The notes under the pieces: generated by a model
What the model was told of the DNA's origin: nothing
Database searches by the model: none
Seen by the model: the letters and a program-made list of their open reading frames with translations, nothing else
Program-made: the position numbers and the translations under genes
NCBI GenBank assembly: GCA_033239525.1
Contig: BSYO01000031.1
Span: 930,001 to 994,000 of the forward strand
Direction of reading: 5' to 3'
Source: Nepenthes gracilis
Taxonomy: Eukaryota; Streptophyta; Magnoliopsida; Caryophyllales; Nepenthaceae
DNA: 64,000 nucleotides
Part shown: positions 40,901 through 50,312 of the stretch, one piece after another
Position numbering within the stretch: position 1 is the first letter of the stretch
Layout: the number at the start of each line of letters is the position of its first letter

Positions 40901-43900
40901 TACCCGTTTGAGAATGTCAGTGCAGCCATATTCAGGCTTGGTCGTAAGTTCAGGCTGTTGTAAGTTAGCAGAAACCCAAGCCAGAAGTGCTTCAGCAAGA
41001 TGCCTCTCACTGCAAAACATAAGCAGCAAATATTTCCTATTAACACAGTTCAGCACCAAAAATTCAAATGCAAAAGATAATGCACCAACCTGTCTACTGT
41101 CAAATGTTGGTGCTCTAAGCAAGAAAGCAGCAAACTGTATGGAATATTGACAAAAGTACCACTGGCCAAGGCCAACATCTGAAAAAACCAGATGTATCAG
41201 CTCTGTTCAACAAAACAGATGAGAAATTTCCACGACTATAAACTTAAGACAGCAATGACATGTAAATATGTAGTCATCCAAAATGCAAGGCATCCCATGT
41301 GACTTAATACAATAACATCAGCTGTATTTCAGAGATGAAAATGAGTACAAAGATACAACTTGTTACCAAGGAGATCATCACATCCATCAATGTAGATACT
41401 CTCAAGCCGACCTTGGTCTCCCCTGAATTTTGACAAACAATTGAGGCAACCCCAATCTTTCAAGAGAAAGTTACAATTAGTTCCCTTCTTCTCTCTCTTA
41501 GCTTACCTATCGCACATCTAAGCCATTCCAACCATTTCATTCCCATTGCTTAACCATCTCCACTGCATGATTCTCTATGAACACAAAGATTATGCATTTA
41601 TCATGACGCACACTTGACTATATCATTTATGGCATTATCAAAGTATCAAACAGCATAATATAAGTCAATTATCTACTGTCTGATCAACCTCAGTACAATA
41701 TGTCTACAATCTAATTCGGTGAAATGGTCCTGTATCAATTCTCAAGAAGACGCAAAACAGAGCCCTCCACAGGGTATACTCCTTGGCCAGTAGTCTTGTT
41801 TCCACAGTAAAGAGTTGAGACACACGTAAACAAAGTTGATCATCCCAGAAAAATGTAAATTTCTAACAATCAAATTAGGGGCAATGAAAGTGTGCAGATA
41901 GGCTGCTCAAACAGATAAATTTAAATTCAAGGACATACAAAGTTCTTTGCAATATAGCCTATACACAGTTCTCGGACCATCTCAATACCTACAATCAAGA
42001 TCAGTGGTTTCAGAAAGGATACCAAAAGGTCAGCATCATCTAGAGCGAATATTGTTTGCTCAGAAATGTGAAAGAAAGCCTCACCATGCTCCAAGGCAAA
42101 GTTATGAATATGAATTGCATCATCCATCTCTATTTGGCTTGAATCCTTAGATAACCAAGTTGTAAATTCTAAGAGAATCATCTCCACTCCAAAATAGAGA
42201 GCAGCCTGAGAATGATACTCAGAAGATCAGAGATCAGGTGAAAGAATACCATGAAGTGTTTAGAGTGTGTATCAACTGCATGGTGAGGGATCAATATGAC
42301 AAATACAACTTAAGCATGTCAAGAATGAAAATGAACAAGGCTCGCAGCCCCTTTTTTCCAAAATAAAGAAAATGGGAATAACACATCCCAACATCACAAG
42401 CAAGTGACACATTTATTCTGTCATCAAGTCAGAAGATAAAGAATAATGGCAATTGGTAAGGACCCTGAAACTGAATTAGGGATGGTAAAAGAAAGACTTT
42501 TCAGTGGAAAATAAGCGAAAGAAAATATAAATAAATTGCTATTCACCTGGAAAAGAAAGAGGCAGTTGCTAGACGTCACTCTTAACAGGCATCCATGCAT
42601 AAACCTCAAAATATTTAAAAATGCCTCAATGCTCCACCGAACCTGAACAAAACTCATCTGTGATTCCCTGCAGATGAAACGATAGAGAAGAAGAGCTAGT
42701 TAACCAAAACATGAATTCCACACCTTATACTAAAAGATTTCAACTTTTTGGGTATCTGATTAAACATAACATATCACATAAATTAGAGTTCATTGGATAT
42801 TCCCTTCTGTCAAATCCGGGCTCATCACCCTTTCAGTAGAGTTATAATATAACGGCATTTCAAACCTTCTTCCTAATTTTGGAAACAAATGACAGATGAG
42901 CTATATTGTCTCAGAAATGGCAGTTCAAACTTTTAACAAGCAAAAAATTTCAGAATGAAACACCTTATATAATGTTGCAAACTTGGAATGATTTTGGGGT
43001 GCCTCTAGTGCTTACATCTTATGTAAACAAAACCACCTGTATGCCTGCCAAAAATAATTTGCCTAGTGACTCAGAAGCATTAGTTAAACGTGATTAATAC
43101 CATTGGAAATCACTTTCATTATTATTGCAACACCAATTTTACCTTCCATGCCAATCCTCACTGTTTGCAGCCATACCAATGATTTGGTAGAGATATCGAA
43201 AAATATCTGATCTCCATTTCAGTCAACTCTCCATCATCTCTTATTCGGGGTGGAATGTATATCCACAGTGCTTACTTTTCAAGTGTAAAACATGGCTAAA
43301 CTGTCTTACTCCAATTGAGGTGTAAAGACAGTTCTTTCAGTTTATCATGATGGTAGTTTCCACCTAAGGATTAACTAGCGCACAGGGAAGATTTGGATTT
43401 GGCTCAACAGAATCAACGTTGTAGGAAACCCATGCCTTCCACTGATTGGGCTGGCCCACAAGGCCGTTAATAACAATGCCAGACATGGGCCAAGAATTAA
43501 TGCATGAAGGTACTTTTGGTAATATATCCTCTTGCGTGACTCTTCACAATCCACAGCAGCATCCTTTGAGAGTAGGAGGATACAAAGTATTCCTCTCTAC
43601 GAGTCTACAACTCCCACTTCTTTTGCATCTAGCCTCATGCACAAGTCATTATCTCTTAGCAATGCACTGCACTAGCTGCAAAGCAAGTGTCACAACAATA
43701 TTCAACCAGCTCTTTACTTCTTTATCCAGCTGTAATTTAATCTGGGTATATGTACTTATCAACATGCTTTTCGCTCAACAAAATACAAACATAACTATCA
43801 AAATGAATTTCAAAGGAGCAATCACTACCCATTTCCCATAAAACATACAAATAATAAAGCTTTTGTTTGACTATACTTACAAAAATGCTTACTATTACAA

Positions 43901-45909
43901 TTGAGTAGTAATTTTATGAACTAGAATAAAGCTGATTTTTTTTTTTTTTTTTTTTTGTAATTCCAAACATAAGGAAAATCCCCCACAATTTTGATATTTC
44001 TTAATTACGCTCCATGTGGTTGAAATGAAATTATTTCAGAAAATAATTTCCAAGAAAACTACTAGTGTCACCCAAATTTTCCTCCTTTTGGTTGGGGATA
44101 ATTTTTTTCCTTGAAAATATTTTACCTACAGCACAACAAAATTTGGTGGTGGGAGGATAGCGGAGGGGTGGTGGTGGACAAGTGGCAGCGACAGTTGTGG
44201 GGATGGCAGTGATTTCGGTGGTGGCTACGTGGTGGTAGTGTTCGTAATGGTGGGGTGGGTGATATGATGGTAATGGTTAGGTGGTGGGTGTTGAGATTGG
44301 CCACTCTCTTGTAAGCCTCATATCCATTATACATATACATTCTTTGATTGAGTTCTAGCTACATGGAGCTTCACGGGAGAATTGCCTGAAGCATGCTCAA
44401 GAAAATGGTTTCTTCAACGAGTGAAGATAACGGTGACACATGCATGAAGGGACACATGTGCATGGAATCCAATGCTGTTTACACCTGATGCATTTCTAAA
44501 GCACGCATTTGCAGGGGATGCTAGGAGGAGTCATGCTTGATGCGCGCCTGAAGTGAGCATGGACACGGTCAAACAATTATATTTGCACCTAATGCACACA
44601 TGACAGGCTCTCATGCACCAACATTGATATTAGCGCCCTGTTTTATAGCATTACGTGCAAGATTTGAAACACACTTTGTGCGCCAGACTGGAGAGAGAAG
44701 GATAAATAGAAAGAAAAAGCAATAGTAGGAAAAGATTTTCAACAGTCAGTGCTCTGAATTGTGTTCTAATCTTCATATTTGAGTATATTACTCTAGTTGT
44801 TATTTAGAACATTCTATTAATGGTATTTGTCTTATTTTCTTCTCTTGTCATTCTTTAACTTGATTTACCAACATTTTGGTGAAACTGAAAGTGGTGTTGG
44901 TGGTCTGTGTAACAAAACTCGAATTGATAGTGGAGATTTTACAAACTCAAGATCTCGTGGTTTTATCCTTTCGTTTATAAAGAGATTTCCACCAAATACT
45001 TGTGCGTTTTGTTTTGCTTGTGATTATTATTATCGTCATTTCACCTCATCATGGATTCAAGCAAATGGTAAGCTACTTTGATTTGAGTAGCGATTACTTT
45101 TCAGAAGTTTCACTTGACTGTCCCCAGCAGTGGAGGCGTGATGGTAGTGTTAATAGGAGAGGGGGGTTGAGGTATTTCCATCTGAGTAGAGATTTTCAGA
45201 AGTTTGGCTTGAGTATCCCCAACGGTGGGGGCATGATGGTAGTGGCAATAGGGGAGGGGTAGTGGTGGTGACATCCTGGTTGTGGCCGTGGCGCTGATGG
45301 TGATGATGGAAATCAACTTCAGTTTCCTTTTTCAACTGGACACTATTGCCTCTTCTCTGCCCTACCGAACAGATGATAAATAGGAAAATAATTCCAGCAA
45401 AAAAATTTTGATTCCACCCAACCAAATGGAGCATTACAAGTTCAAAATGAATGGTCAGAACTAACAAACAGAAATTCAACTCACTATTTACATCATAATT
45501 AACAAGTCAAATAAAAGAATAATCTAAACAATACCTGAAGCCACCTCCCAAAAGCCCTCGAAAATAGGAAGAATGTTCGATAAGCCTGAAATTCAATTTC
45601 CAATTAATAACAAAAGATATAAACACAGATTGCAAAACAAGTGAAAGATTAGAAATTAGTGATGGACTGTTTGAATTGCCTGTTCCGATCCGCCTTGACT
45701 CTGACTATCCGATGATTAATAATAGCCGGTAAGTCCCAACCGGATATATCATCCGTAGATATGGATATTTCTCCGGCTCCGGTATTTTCCGGATCCGTAC
45801 AGTTAGGATCAGTGCATTCGAGTATCACGAAGTCGTTGCCCACCGACGCTGAATTCATTGCTTTGTCGTGCGAATCAACTCCCTGTAAAACCCCACTCCA
45901 TCGCACCAT
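19973..45909 (-). CDS. FBL11: FBL11-like BTB/POZ and leucine-rich repeat protein
   Basis: Nineteen coding exons join in phase to 943 residues: 45909-45680, 45585-45535, 42667-42547, 42205-42085, 41988-41939, 41178-41090, 41009-40904, 40398-40362, 40256-40108, 38829-38370, 34909-34628, 33315-33170, 30710-30363, 28511-28268, 27969-27914, 24126-24046, 23041-22997, 22881-22813, 20119-19973. Residues about 65-175 form a BTB domain (VKADRNRLIEHSSYFRGLL; WSIEAFLNILRFMHGC; ALYFGVEMILLEF). A BACK-like region follows to about 270 (LLLSCLEHQHLTVDSERHLAEALLAW). From about 318 onward are cysteine-type leucine-rich repeats (VQKLDLSGCPQI is read through; NYLNIQSCISLTD; LQMLHVDGCN; LEVLDVSNT; CLRARGCKNL; GLICLHLEDCGSITANG). 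The tail is RPVHKETS..TTVVKERI. No F-box is visible despite the family name. Family members are presumed E3 ubiquitin-ligase substrate adaptors; that role is inferred. All introns are GT-AG except intron 1 (GC-AG). An alternative start at 45858 (MNSASVGNDF) may be the true one. No stops or frameshifts were found. Confidence 0.9.
20540..20905. mobile_element. degraded GATATATCG-family sequence in the last FBL11-like intron
   Basis: Two patches (20540-20590, 20805-20905) carry ATATCGGTATC, GAAAATATCGGTGTCGGT and AATATATCGGATAAAAAA motifs of the family. Borders and target duplication could not be set. Confidence 0.45.
22425..22684 (+). mobile_element. GATATATCG-family MITE copy, exact 8-bp target duplication
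   Basis: A 260-bp element starting CATGGATAAAAATACCGG and ending CCAATATTTACATATATG, flanked on both sides by CATCTAGG (22417-22424 and 22685-22692). It lies in the last intron of the FBL11-like gene, about 130 bp downstream of exon 18. This is the clearest copy and suggests hAT-type insertion. Confidence 0.8.
24160..24376 (+). mobile_element. GATATATCG-family MITE copy beside a splice acceptor
   Basis: Begins GTATGGTTGAAAATATCAA and ends GATATTTCTATCAAG. Candidate target duplication GCATGTAA / GCACGTGA (6 of 8). On the minus strand it ends 33 bp upstream of the exon at 24126, where the branch point and pyrimidine tract of that intron should lie. Confidence 0.55.
24785..24905 (+). mobile_element. 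Au-type SINE remnant
   Basis: GGTAAAGCCTTGGCATAATGG followed by GTTGTGACCAAGACTAATGG and a CTCTGCAATGGAGGG-like block match the plant Au SINE: a tRNA-like box A region, a decayed box B region and the body. It lies in an intron of the FBL11-like gene, antisense to it. The 3' end is decayed. Confidence 0.55.
25012..25285 (+). mobile_element. GATATATCG-family MITE copy in FBL11-like intron
   Basis: Starts CATCGATGAATCAGTATTGG and ends GGCCGATATTCTCAGCTATG. Flanks GTGAAAAC and ATGAGAAC match at 6 of 8. The interior is rich in GATATATTGG and ATATCAATATCGG motifs. Confidence 0.65.
26880..27480 (+). mobile_element. LINE fragment (reverse transcriptase C-terminal region)
   Basis: Broken frames on the plus strand encode LEFGLGIRDL-like text (QLKEFGLGIRDLLILTK), LWHRMIVSIHGIGLKGRV and RNVRKCLNVFIKFAALII, which match the C-terminal and zinc-binding-type part of plant LINE ORF2 products. 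Several stops and frameshifts are present. The piece lies in an intron of the FBL11-like gene, antisense to it. No 5' part or poly(A) tail was located. Confidence 0.65.
27496..27765 (+). mobile_element. GATATATCG-family MITE copy in FBL11-like intron
   Basis: Starts CAGATGAAAATATTGATATC and contains AATATATCAGACAATATG and TATTGGTATCGAATAC, almost the same as the copy at 25012-25285. The right border is approximate. Confidence 0.55.
28504..29068. repeat. 289-bp tandem duplication including an exon's splice acceptor
   Basis: Two diverged copies (28504-28785 and 28793-29068) share CATGCAGAGCAGG, AACTATTAGTTTATTAC, CCATAAATAATTTTTGAATCC and TTATGTTGTTTAAAATTTC at a constant offset of 289. The first copy begins inside the exon starting at 28511, so the acceptor TTTCAG|ATAATTTC is duplicated upstream as TTTTTCAG|ATAATTTC at 28800. 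Confidence 0.85.
33350..33838 (-). mobile_element. GATATATCG-family copy with extra internal sequence
   Basis: The left part holds CCCCAATATCGAGAAAATCGG and AATATCGCAATATATTGC; the right part ends GACCGATACCAATATTTTTGTCCATGG. The 330-bp middle lacks family motifs and may be a secondary insertion. The left edge lies about 35 bp from the exon at 33315-33170, on its acceptor side. Confidence 0.5.
34374..34480 (+). mobile_element. tRNA-derived SINE-like remnant
   Basis: TTGTCAAGTTGGTAAGGCAT resembles an RNA polymerase III box A and GGAGTTCAAGTCCCGG a box B, at about 45-base spacing. There is no tRNA fold or anticodon arm that I could draw with confidence, so a SINE is preferred over a tRNA gene. 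Confidence 0.45.
35436..38200 (+). mobile_element. truncated Ty1/copia element in FBL11-like intron 10
   Basis: The 5' LTR starts near 35436 and the 3' LTR at 37781 (TGTTAGACTCCAACCC). They align through TTTAAGTTGCATTAAAACACC / TTTGAGTTGCATTAAATTACC and CCAAAAGCCCA. A PBS-like TTTGTATCAGAGCC lies at 36522 and a polypurine tract GAGGGGAAGAT at 37770. Between them are only Gag and protease-region remnants; integrase and reverse transcriptase are gone. The 5' LTR is interrupted by GATATATCG-family sequence (35670-35760, 36130-36245). The element is antisense to the host gene. The right border is approximate. Confidence 0.75.
36590..37480 (+). pseudogene. copia Gag and protease remnant
   Basis: Frames with stops encode FALWQIMAKDILV (the usual W in the Gag N-terminus), LLENWENLYNKV, NIFNKLNSKLPNLEV and the protease-site text WILDSACCHHI at 37374, where copia proteases normally have DSG. 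The intact segment 36754-37038 is 94 codons. A GA-rich insertion (37125-37145) interrupts the region. It is not functional. Confidence 0.7.
39091..39252. repeat. 90-bp tandem duplication in intron 9
   Basis: TGATGAGG..GGAATAGATTTAAAA is repeated at an offset of 90, with CGCCAAAT near the end of both copies. It lies in the intron between the exons at 40108 and 38829. Confidence 0.75.
44009..45432. mobile_element. 1.4-kb TIR element in FBL11-like intron 2
   Basis: The left end GCTCCATGTGGTTGAAATG and the reversed right end GCTCCATTTGGTTGGGTGG form inverted repeats that extend into AATTATTTTCC on both sides. A 5-bp direct repeat ATTAC flanks it (44004-44008, 45433-45437). The interior has GGTGGT-rich DNA (44140-44290), a tandem duplication (45087-45260) and LTR-like sequence (about 44340-45070). 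No transposase is seen. Confidence 0.65.
45087..45260. repeat. about 97-bp tandem duplication inside the TIR element
   Basis: GAGTAG.GATT..TTTTCAGAAGTTT and GTGGGGGCATGATGGTAGTG / GTGGAGGCGTGATGGTAGTG occur twice. It explains overlapping frames on both strands. Confidence 0.7.
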
Positions 45910-45922
45910 TTCCTCCCATCAT
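45875..45922 (-). CDS. possible upstream ORF of FBL11-like mRNA
   Basis: ATGATGGGAGGAAATGG opens a 15-codon frame that overlaps the first in-frame ATG (45909) and ends 17 bases before the second (45858). If transcription starts upstream it could reduce use of 45909 and favour 45858. It is a short frame and may have no function. Confidence 0.3.
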   Translation of the reverse strand: MMGGNGAMEWGFTGS

Positions 45923-46000
45923 TTCCACGCCCGTACTTCCATAAATGGCAGAGCTTCAAACATGATTTTGAAAATATGTGTAATTTATAATTTTTGTCAA

Positions 46001-46010
46001 ATATATAAAT
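46001..46010 (-). promoter_or_regulatory. TATA-like element of FBL11-like gene
   Basis: ATTTATATAT on the minus strand, about 90 bases before the first coding ATG. The surroundings are AT-rich, so chance matches are likely. Confidence 0.35.
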
Positions 46011-46450
46011 GAGATATTCAAAAAATTAAATTAAATTAAATTTGGTTAAAAAATATCTATAAATTACAAATATATTTTTGTCACATTTTATAATTTTCTG
46101 AATTAAAATTTGTTAAACGAACTCATGATAATTTATAGAGAATGTTATTGATTTTACTTACCCCAAAAAAAAGAATATTATTAATTTTATATCCAAAAAT
46201 GGAAAATACGTGAATTTTTATCCACTATTTCAACGACCCAACCAAATATAAATGCATAGAAATTTTAAAATCCATAACTATCTCATAAAAGTAATGCAAC
46301 CATATTTAATTGTTAAAATAATATAAAAATAACATAAAAATAAAATTTTTATTCCTTAAAAATAAATATTCATCCATTTAATTATAAATTTAATTAAAAA
46401 TAAATATTTTTAGAGAATATTTATTTTCACATTTCTATTCCCACAAATCC

Positions 46451-46451
<1 letters not shown>

Positions 46452-46508
<57 letters not shown>

Positions 46509-46850
46509 ATATATTATTATTATTATTATTATTTGTAATTATTATTATTATAATATTTTATTCTTATTTGTAATAATTATTATTATATTTTATTATTATT
46601 TGTAATAATTATTATTATTTATAATTATAATTATAATTATTATTATTTTATATTATTATTATATTTAATTATTATTAAATATTATTATTATATTTTATAA
46701 TAATAATTATTATATTTTATAATTATTATTTATAATAATAATAATAATAATTGTTATTATTATTATATTTTGTAATTATTATTATGTGTTATTATTATAT
46801 TTTATTATTATTATTTATAATAATAATAATTATTATTATTTTTTTTTGGT
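46452..46850. repeat. ATT/AAT microsatellite
   Basis: About 400 bases of interrupted (TTA)n and its complement, able to form hairpins. Similar tracts occur at 17680-17800 and 47853-48090 within the same element family. Confidence 0.9.
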
Positions 46851-46856
46851 ATATCA

Positions 46857-47844
46857 GTAATGGGCTGACTCCAAAGGTTAACGGAGGCCCAAAATGACGG
46901 TCAATACTTTAACTACCAAATGGAAGACAAGAGAAGAACTAAAAAGGCAAGTTTCAAACGCTGATCGTCTCAGATCACGTTGGGCCCAAAAGAGAGAGAA
47001 TCGGCGCAGTCCATTCGAGCCCGTGATCCATCAGGCGACCAGCAACGGCTCTCCAGGCATCTCCCACGATCCTAACTGGCACCCAAAATGGATATTGACA
47101 ATATTGAGGCTTTTCGCATAAGGAAGGCACCATATTTTCTCAAATCCTTGCCAACTAGGGCTCTCCAACGGTAACATGCATAGAAGGAAGGTGACCGGCT
47201 TGAAAATCTGGTGGCCGCCTCAGAAGGAAACTGCCTCGCTTAGCTTGGCAACTAGCACCCGCTCCAAAAGGCAAGCCAGCTAAGGATCACAGAGGGAATT
47301 GTTCCTTCCAAAGAATGAAGATTATCTTCTTAGCTATAAGTGAGCCTTCGAATCACCATCGAAGGCACGCTTTCTGTAACGCAAACAAGTGCTCTCAGTG
47401 AACTACTTTCTCTACCATCGAAACTCTCAGAATTGCCAACGCTTTCTGTAACGCAAACAAGTGCTCTCAGTGAACTACTTTCCGCCATCGAAACTCTTTA
47501 ATACGGTGTTCTCGCTACGCAAATACATTCACCAAAGAACCCTAAGGTAAACAAGCGCACCTTTTCACGGCCGCCATCGCCTTCCACCTTCGTATTCAAG
47601 AAGGCTTACTCGTCCCTCTTACATCTAGAAAAAACATTCTCTTTGTCTCTCTCTTTTTCTCTCAATTTCGCCATTCTTTCAAACCTGCTTGATCGACTGG
47701 AAAGGCCGAAATACTTTCGGTGACAACTTTCCGCCACACACCGACCTCCCGCATTTAATGGGCGCAAGATCCACCAGGGAATAGAGCTGGAACCACGTCA
47801 AGAGGATCGCCCGAATCTGTTCGAAATTCGGATCCAGAGACGCA
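46857..47844 (+). mobile_element. solo LTR of the Tat-like family
   Basis: Contains GCTATAAGTGAGCCTTCG, ATCACCATCGAAGGCACGC and ends TTCGGATCCAGAGACGCA, matching the solo LTR at 3772-5123. A 72-bp-period duplication at 47369-47500 repeats GCTTTCTGTAACGCAAACAA. No clear target duplication was found. Confidence 0.65.
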
Positions 47845-47869
47845 CTAATTTTATATTATTATTATTATG

Positions 47870-47919
<50 letters not shown>

Positions 47920-48231
47920 TTTATTATTATTATTAAATTTTCTAATAATAATTATTATTATATTTTGTAATAATTATTATTATGTTTTATAATAATAATA
48001 ATTATTATTATTATTATTTGTAATTATTATTATTATTATATATTATTATTATTATTATTATTACTATTATCATTATTATTATTATCACTATTCTCATCTT
48101 AATTCTTATACTATTTTACAAACCAAACAAAAGAATATTAATTCCCACATTATTCTATTGTAACAACCAAATATGGAAATAACAATTTTAAGTATATTTT
48201 CATCCTATTCTATTTTCTGGAATAACTATTC

Positions 48232-49079
48232 TGTTGCATTTGAGTCCGATCGCCGTACGAAGCTGACGCGTGATGACGTCAAGTGGACAGAACCAGGCGC
48301 AACACAAGAGAAAGTAAGTTTTGGTCGAGTGGGAGCCGTGAAAGAGAGAGAGAGAGAGGACACGGAAGTTTTTACGTGAAAAACCCTCCTTTGAAATGAG
48401 GGGAAAAACCACGAGGCTTAAAGCCTGAAAATGATCTTCACTACCGATCGTTGTCGTGTACAAAATACAAAATACAGAGAAATACTTTCTTTTCCTTCTT
48501 TGAGCTTTTTCACTTGCCAGAGAAGATCCCCTCACTTGTGTGCTCTAAGCGGGTATTTATAAGGGTAAATGTAGCCGTTGAAAATGTCCACACAGCTACT
48601 GATGCCTACTGGGAGGCCGACCACCTACTCCGCTGACATGGCCATATTGTGTCAGGCACGCTGGCGTGTTTGACAAGTTACAAACTAGCGCCGCTATGTG
48701 TTCGTGTGTGAATGTCGCCGTGGCGCGCCTGAGTGACAAAGTTCTCTGGGTTATTCAATGGCGGCGCCAGAAGGGATTTACGCACTTCGCTGTGAAGTGG
48801 CCGAGGCATTCTCGGATACCGAGATAAAGTCCTTGTCCTTTATTGACATCGAGTCCACGGCTATCAGTCTCACGTGTGTTCTCGGACGGTCATAAGAAAG
48901 TTCTCGGTCATCAACTGCAACGTTGCCACGCTGGGAGGCTTCTTAGGCTCCTTGCGAAATGTCCTCGGACATTTCACGTCGCATGAGGTCTCGGACATCT
49001 AATAGCTTGGGCTTCTTCGGTCAAGCACTCGTCCTTTTTCCGTACTCTTTTTAGGGTCCCCGGGTAATGGAATCCAACA
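48232..49079 (+). mobile_element. 848-bp solo LTR with exact target duplication
   Basis: Starts TGTTGCATTTGAGTCC, ends GGAATCCAACA (terminal TGTTG/CAACA), and is flanked by TATTC on both sides (48227-48231 and 49080-49084). TATTTATAAGGG at about 48552 may be its TATA box on the plus strand. It is GC-richer than the surrounding TIR element. The lineage is unknown; copia is possible. Orientation is tentative. No internal region is present. Confidence 0.85.
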
Positions 49080-49121
49080 TATTCTATTCACACCGTAGTC
49101 TATTCTAACAACCAAACGTAC

Positions 49122-50312
49122 CGTTATAGTTTTTATGGTAATTATTTTTATCTAAAGTAATGCCAATTATCTAATGTAGTTAAGAAATTTGAATTTATAT
49201 AATTTTAACGTGATAAAATTAAATAATTATATTGTTATTTTTAATTAAAAAGACAAAAAAATTAACTAATTTTTTTAAAAAAACTATGTTATATCGATAA
49301 GTAAACAAATTTAATATGAAAAATTAAATATTAATTTAGTTAATAAAAAGTGTCAATTTAATTATTTTATTTATGTTTGTTTTTATTTATATAAAAAAAA
49401 TTTGATTTTAAGGCAATTCTGATTAGACTTGGGTAATACCGAATAAAAGGCAAGTGTACTTAAACGGAATTCTTCGTTTATTATTAAAATATATTTATTT
49501 TTTCTTTAATTTCTGTTTAAAAATACATGTATGTGACTTTTGCTCGTTCTTTTTAAATATATATTGCAAGCATGTCCATTTTACTTATAAATCTGAAAGA
49601 TTTGAGGGATTGTGCCAAATTTCATAAAATTTGTTAAAAAATCTTAAAATCATTAGATATTTGATTTTATATTGTATATTGTCTTTTATATAAGTATTTG
49701 ATGAGAATTTTACTTTAAAATTTATAAATGTTGTTGTCTTCACTTGATCTCAAAAAAATTGTATATTTATTATTTATTATTAAGTTTTTTATTTTGACTA
49801 AATAAAAATTATAATAAAAATTGATAAAATATATTCGAATATATTTTAAAATATTATTTATAAATTGAAGATCGAATTTATTATTGACAAGTGCAAAAGG
49901 TAAAATTTGATTTAATCTATAAATCTTCAATGTTTGACATTTATTATTGAGATTTTTAGTGATCATTGGTCCTTGTATTTTTCAAATGTTATTATCAATA
50001 TTTTGACATTGTGACATTTTTACATATTATTATTATTATTGTATTTCTACATATTTATGTATGATGCATCCCTTGATCTGATCTACTACTCGGTCCAAAA
50101 ATTCACTTAATCTTTCTCGTCGGGTCAAATTGAAGTGGGTTTGAGATGGTAGTTCTAAACCTAGATCTTGCACACCATAATTAAAAATGATAAGTCAGAG
50201 GATGGTAAAAATTGATCCCACTATATGTCCTCTAACATTAAAATCAGAAATTTTTTTCAGAAAATAAAAATATGCTAGGAGGATGCTATATAATATAGAA
50301 TTGCACGTGAGT
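49122..50312. other. AT-rich DNA, no feature seen
   Basis: No coding sequence or repeat was recognised. The frame at 49715-49966 (minus) is rich in N, K, I and Y, as expected from AT bias. Confidence 0.6.

Larger units (their letters stand above)
46330..49121. mobile_element. TIR element carrying two nested solo LTRs and ATT expansions
   Basis: The left flank (ATTCATCCATTTAATTATAAA, TATTCCCACAAATCC) aligns with 17590-17670 of the short TIR element, and the right end TATTCTAACAACCAAACGTACC matches its end. The interior has long (ATT)n tracts (46452-46850, 47853-48090). A Tat-like LTR (46857-47844) and a second solo LTR (48232-49079) are inserted. The left terminus is only approximate. Confidence 0.6.

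Noticed and set aside
43446..43841. 131-codon plus-strand frame in FBL11-like intron 2
   Set aside because: No domain, signal peptide or family pattern; intronic and antisense. Chance frame preferred.
46452..48090. Possible structured RNA or CRISPR-like periodicity
   Set aside because: The periodicity is simple (ATT)n microsatellite DNA. There are no spacer-repeat units anywhere in the window.
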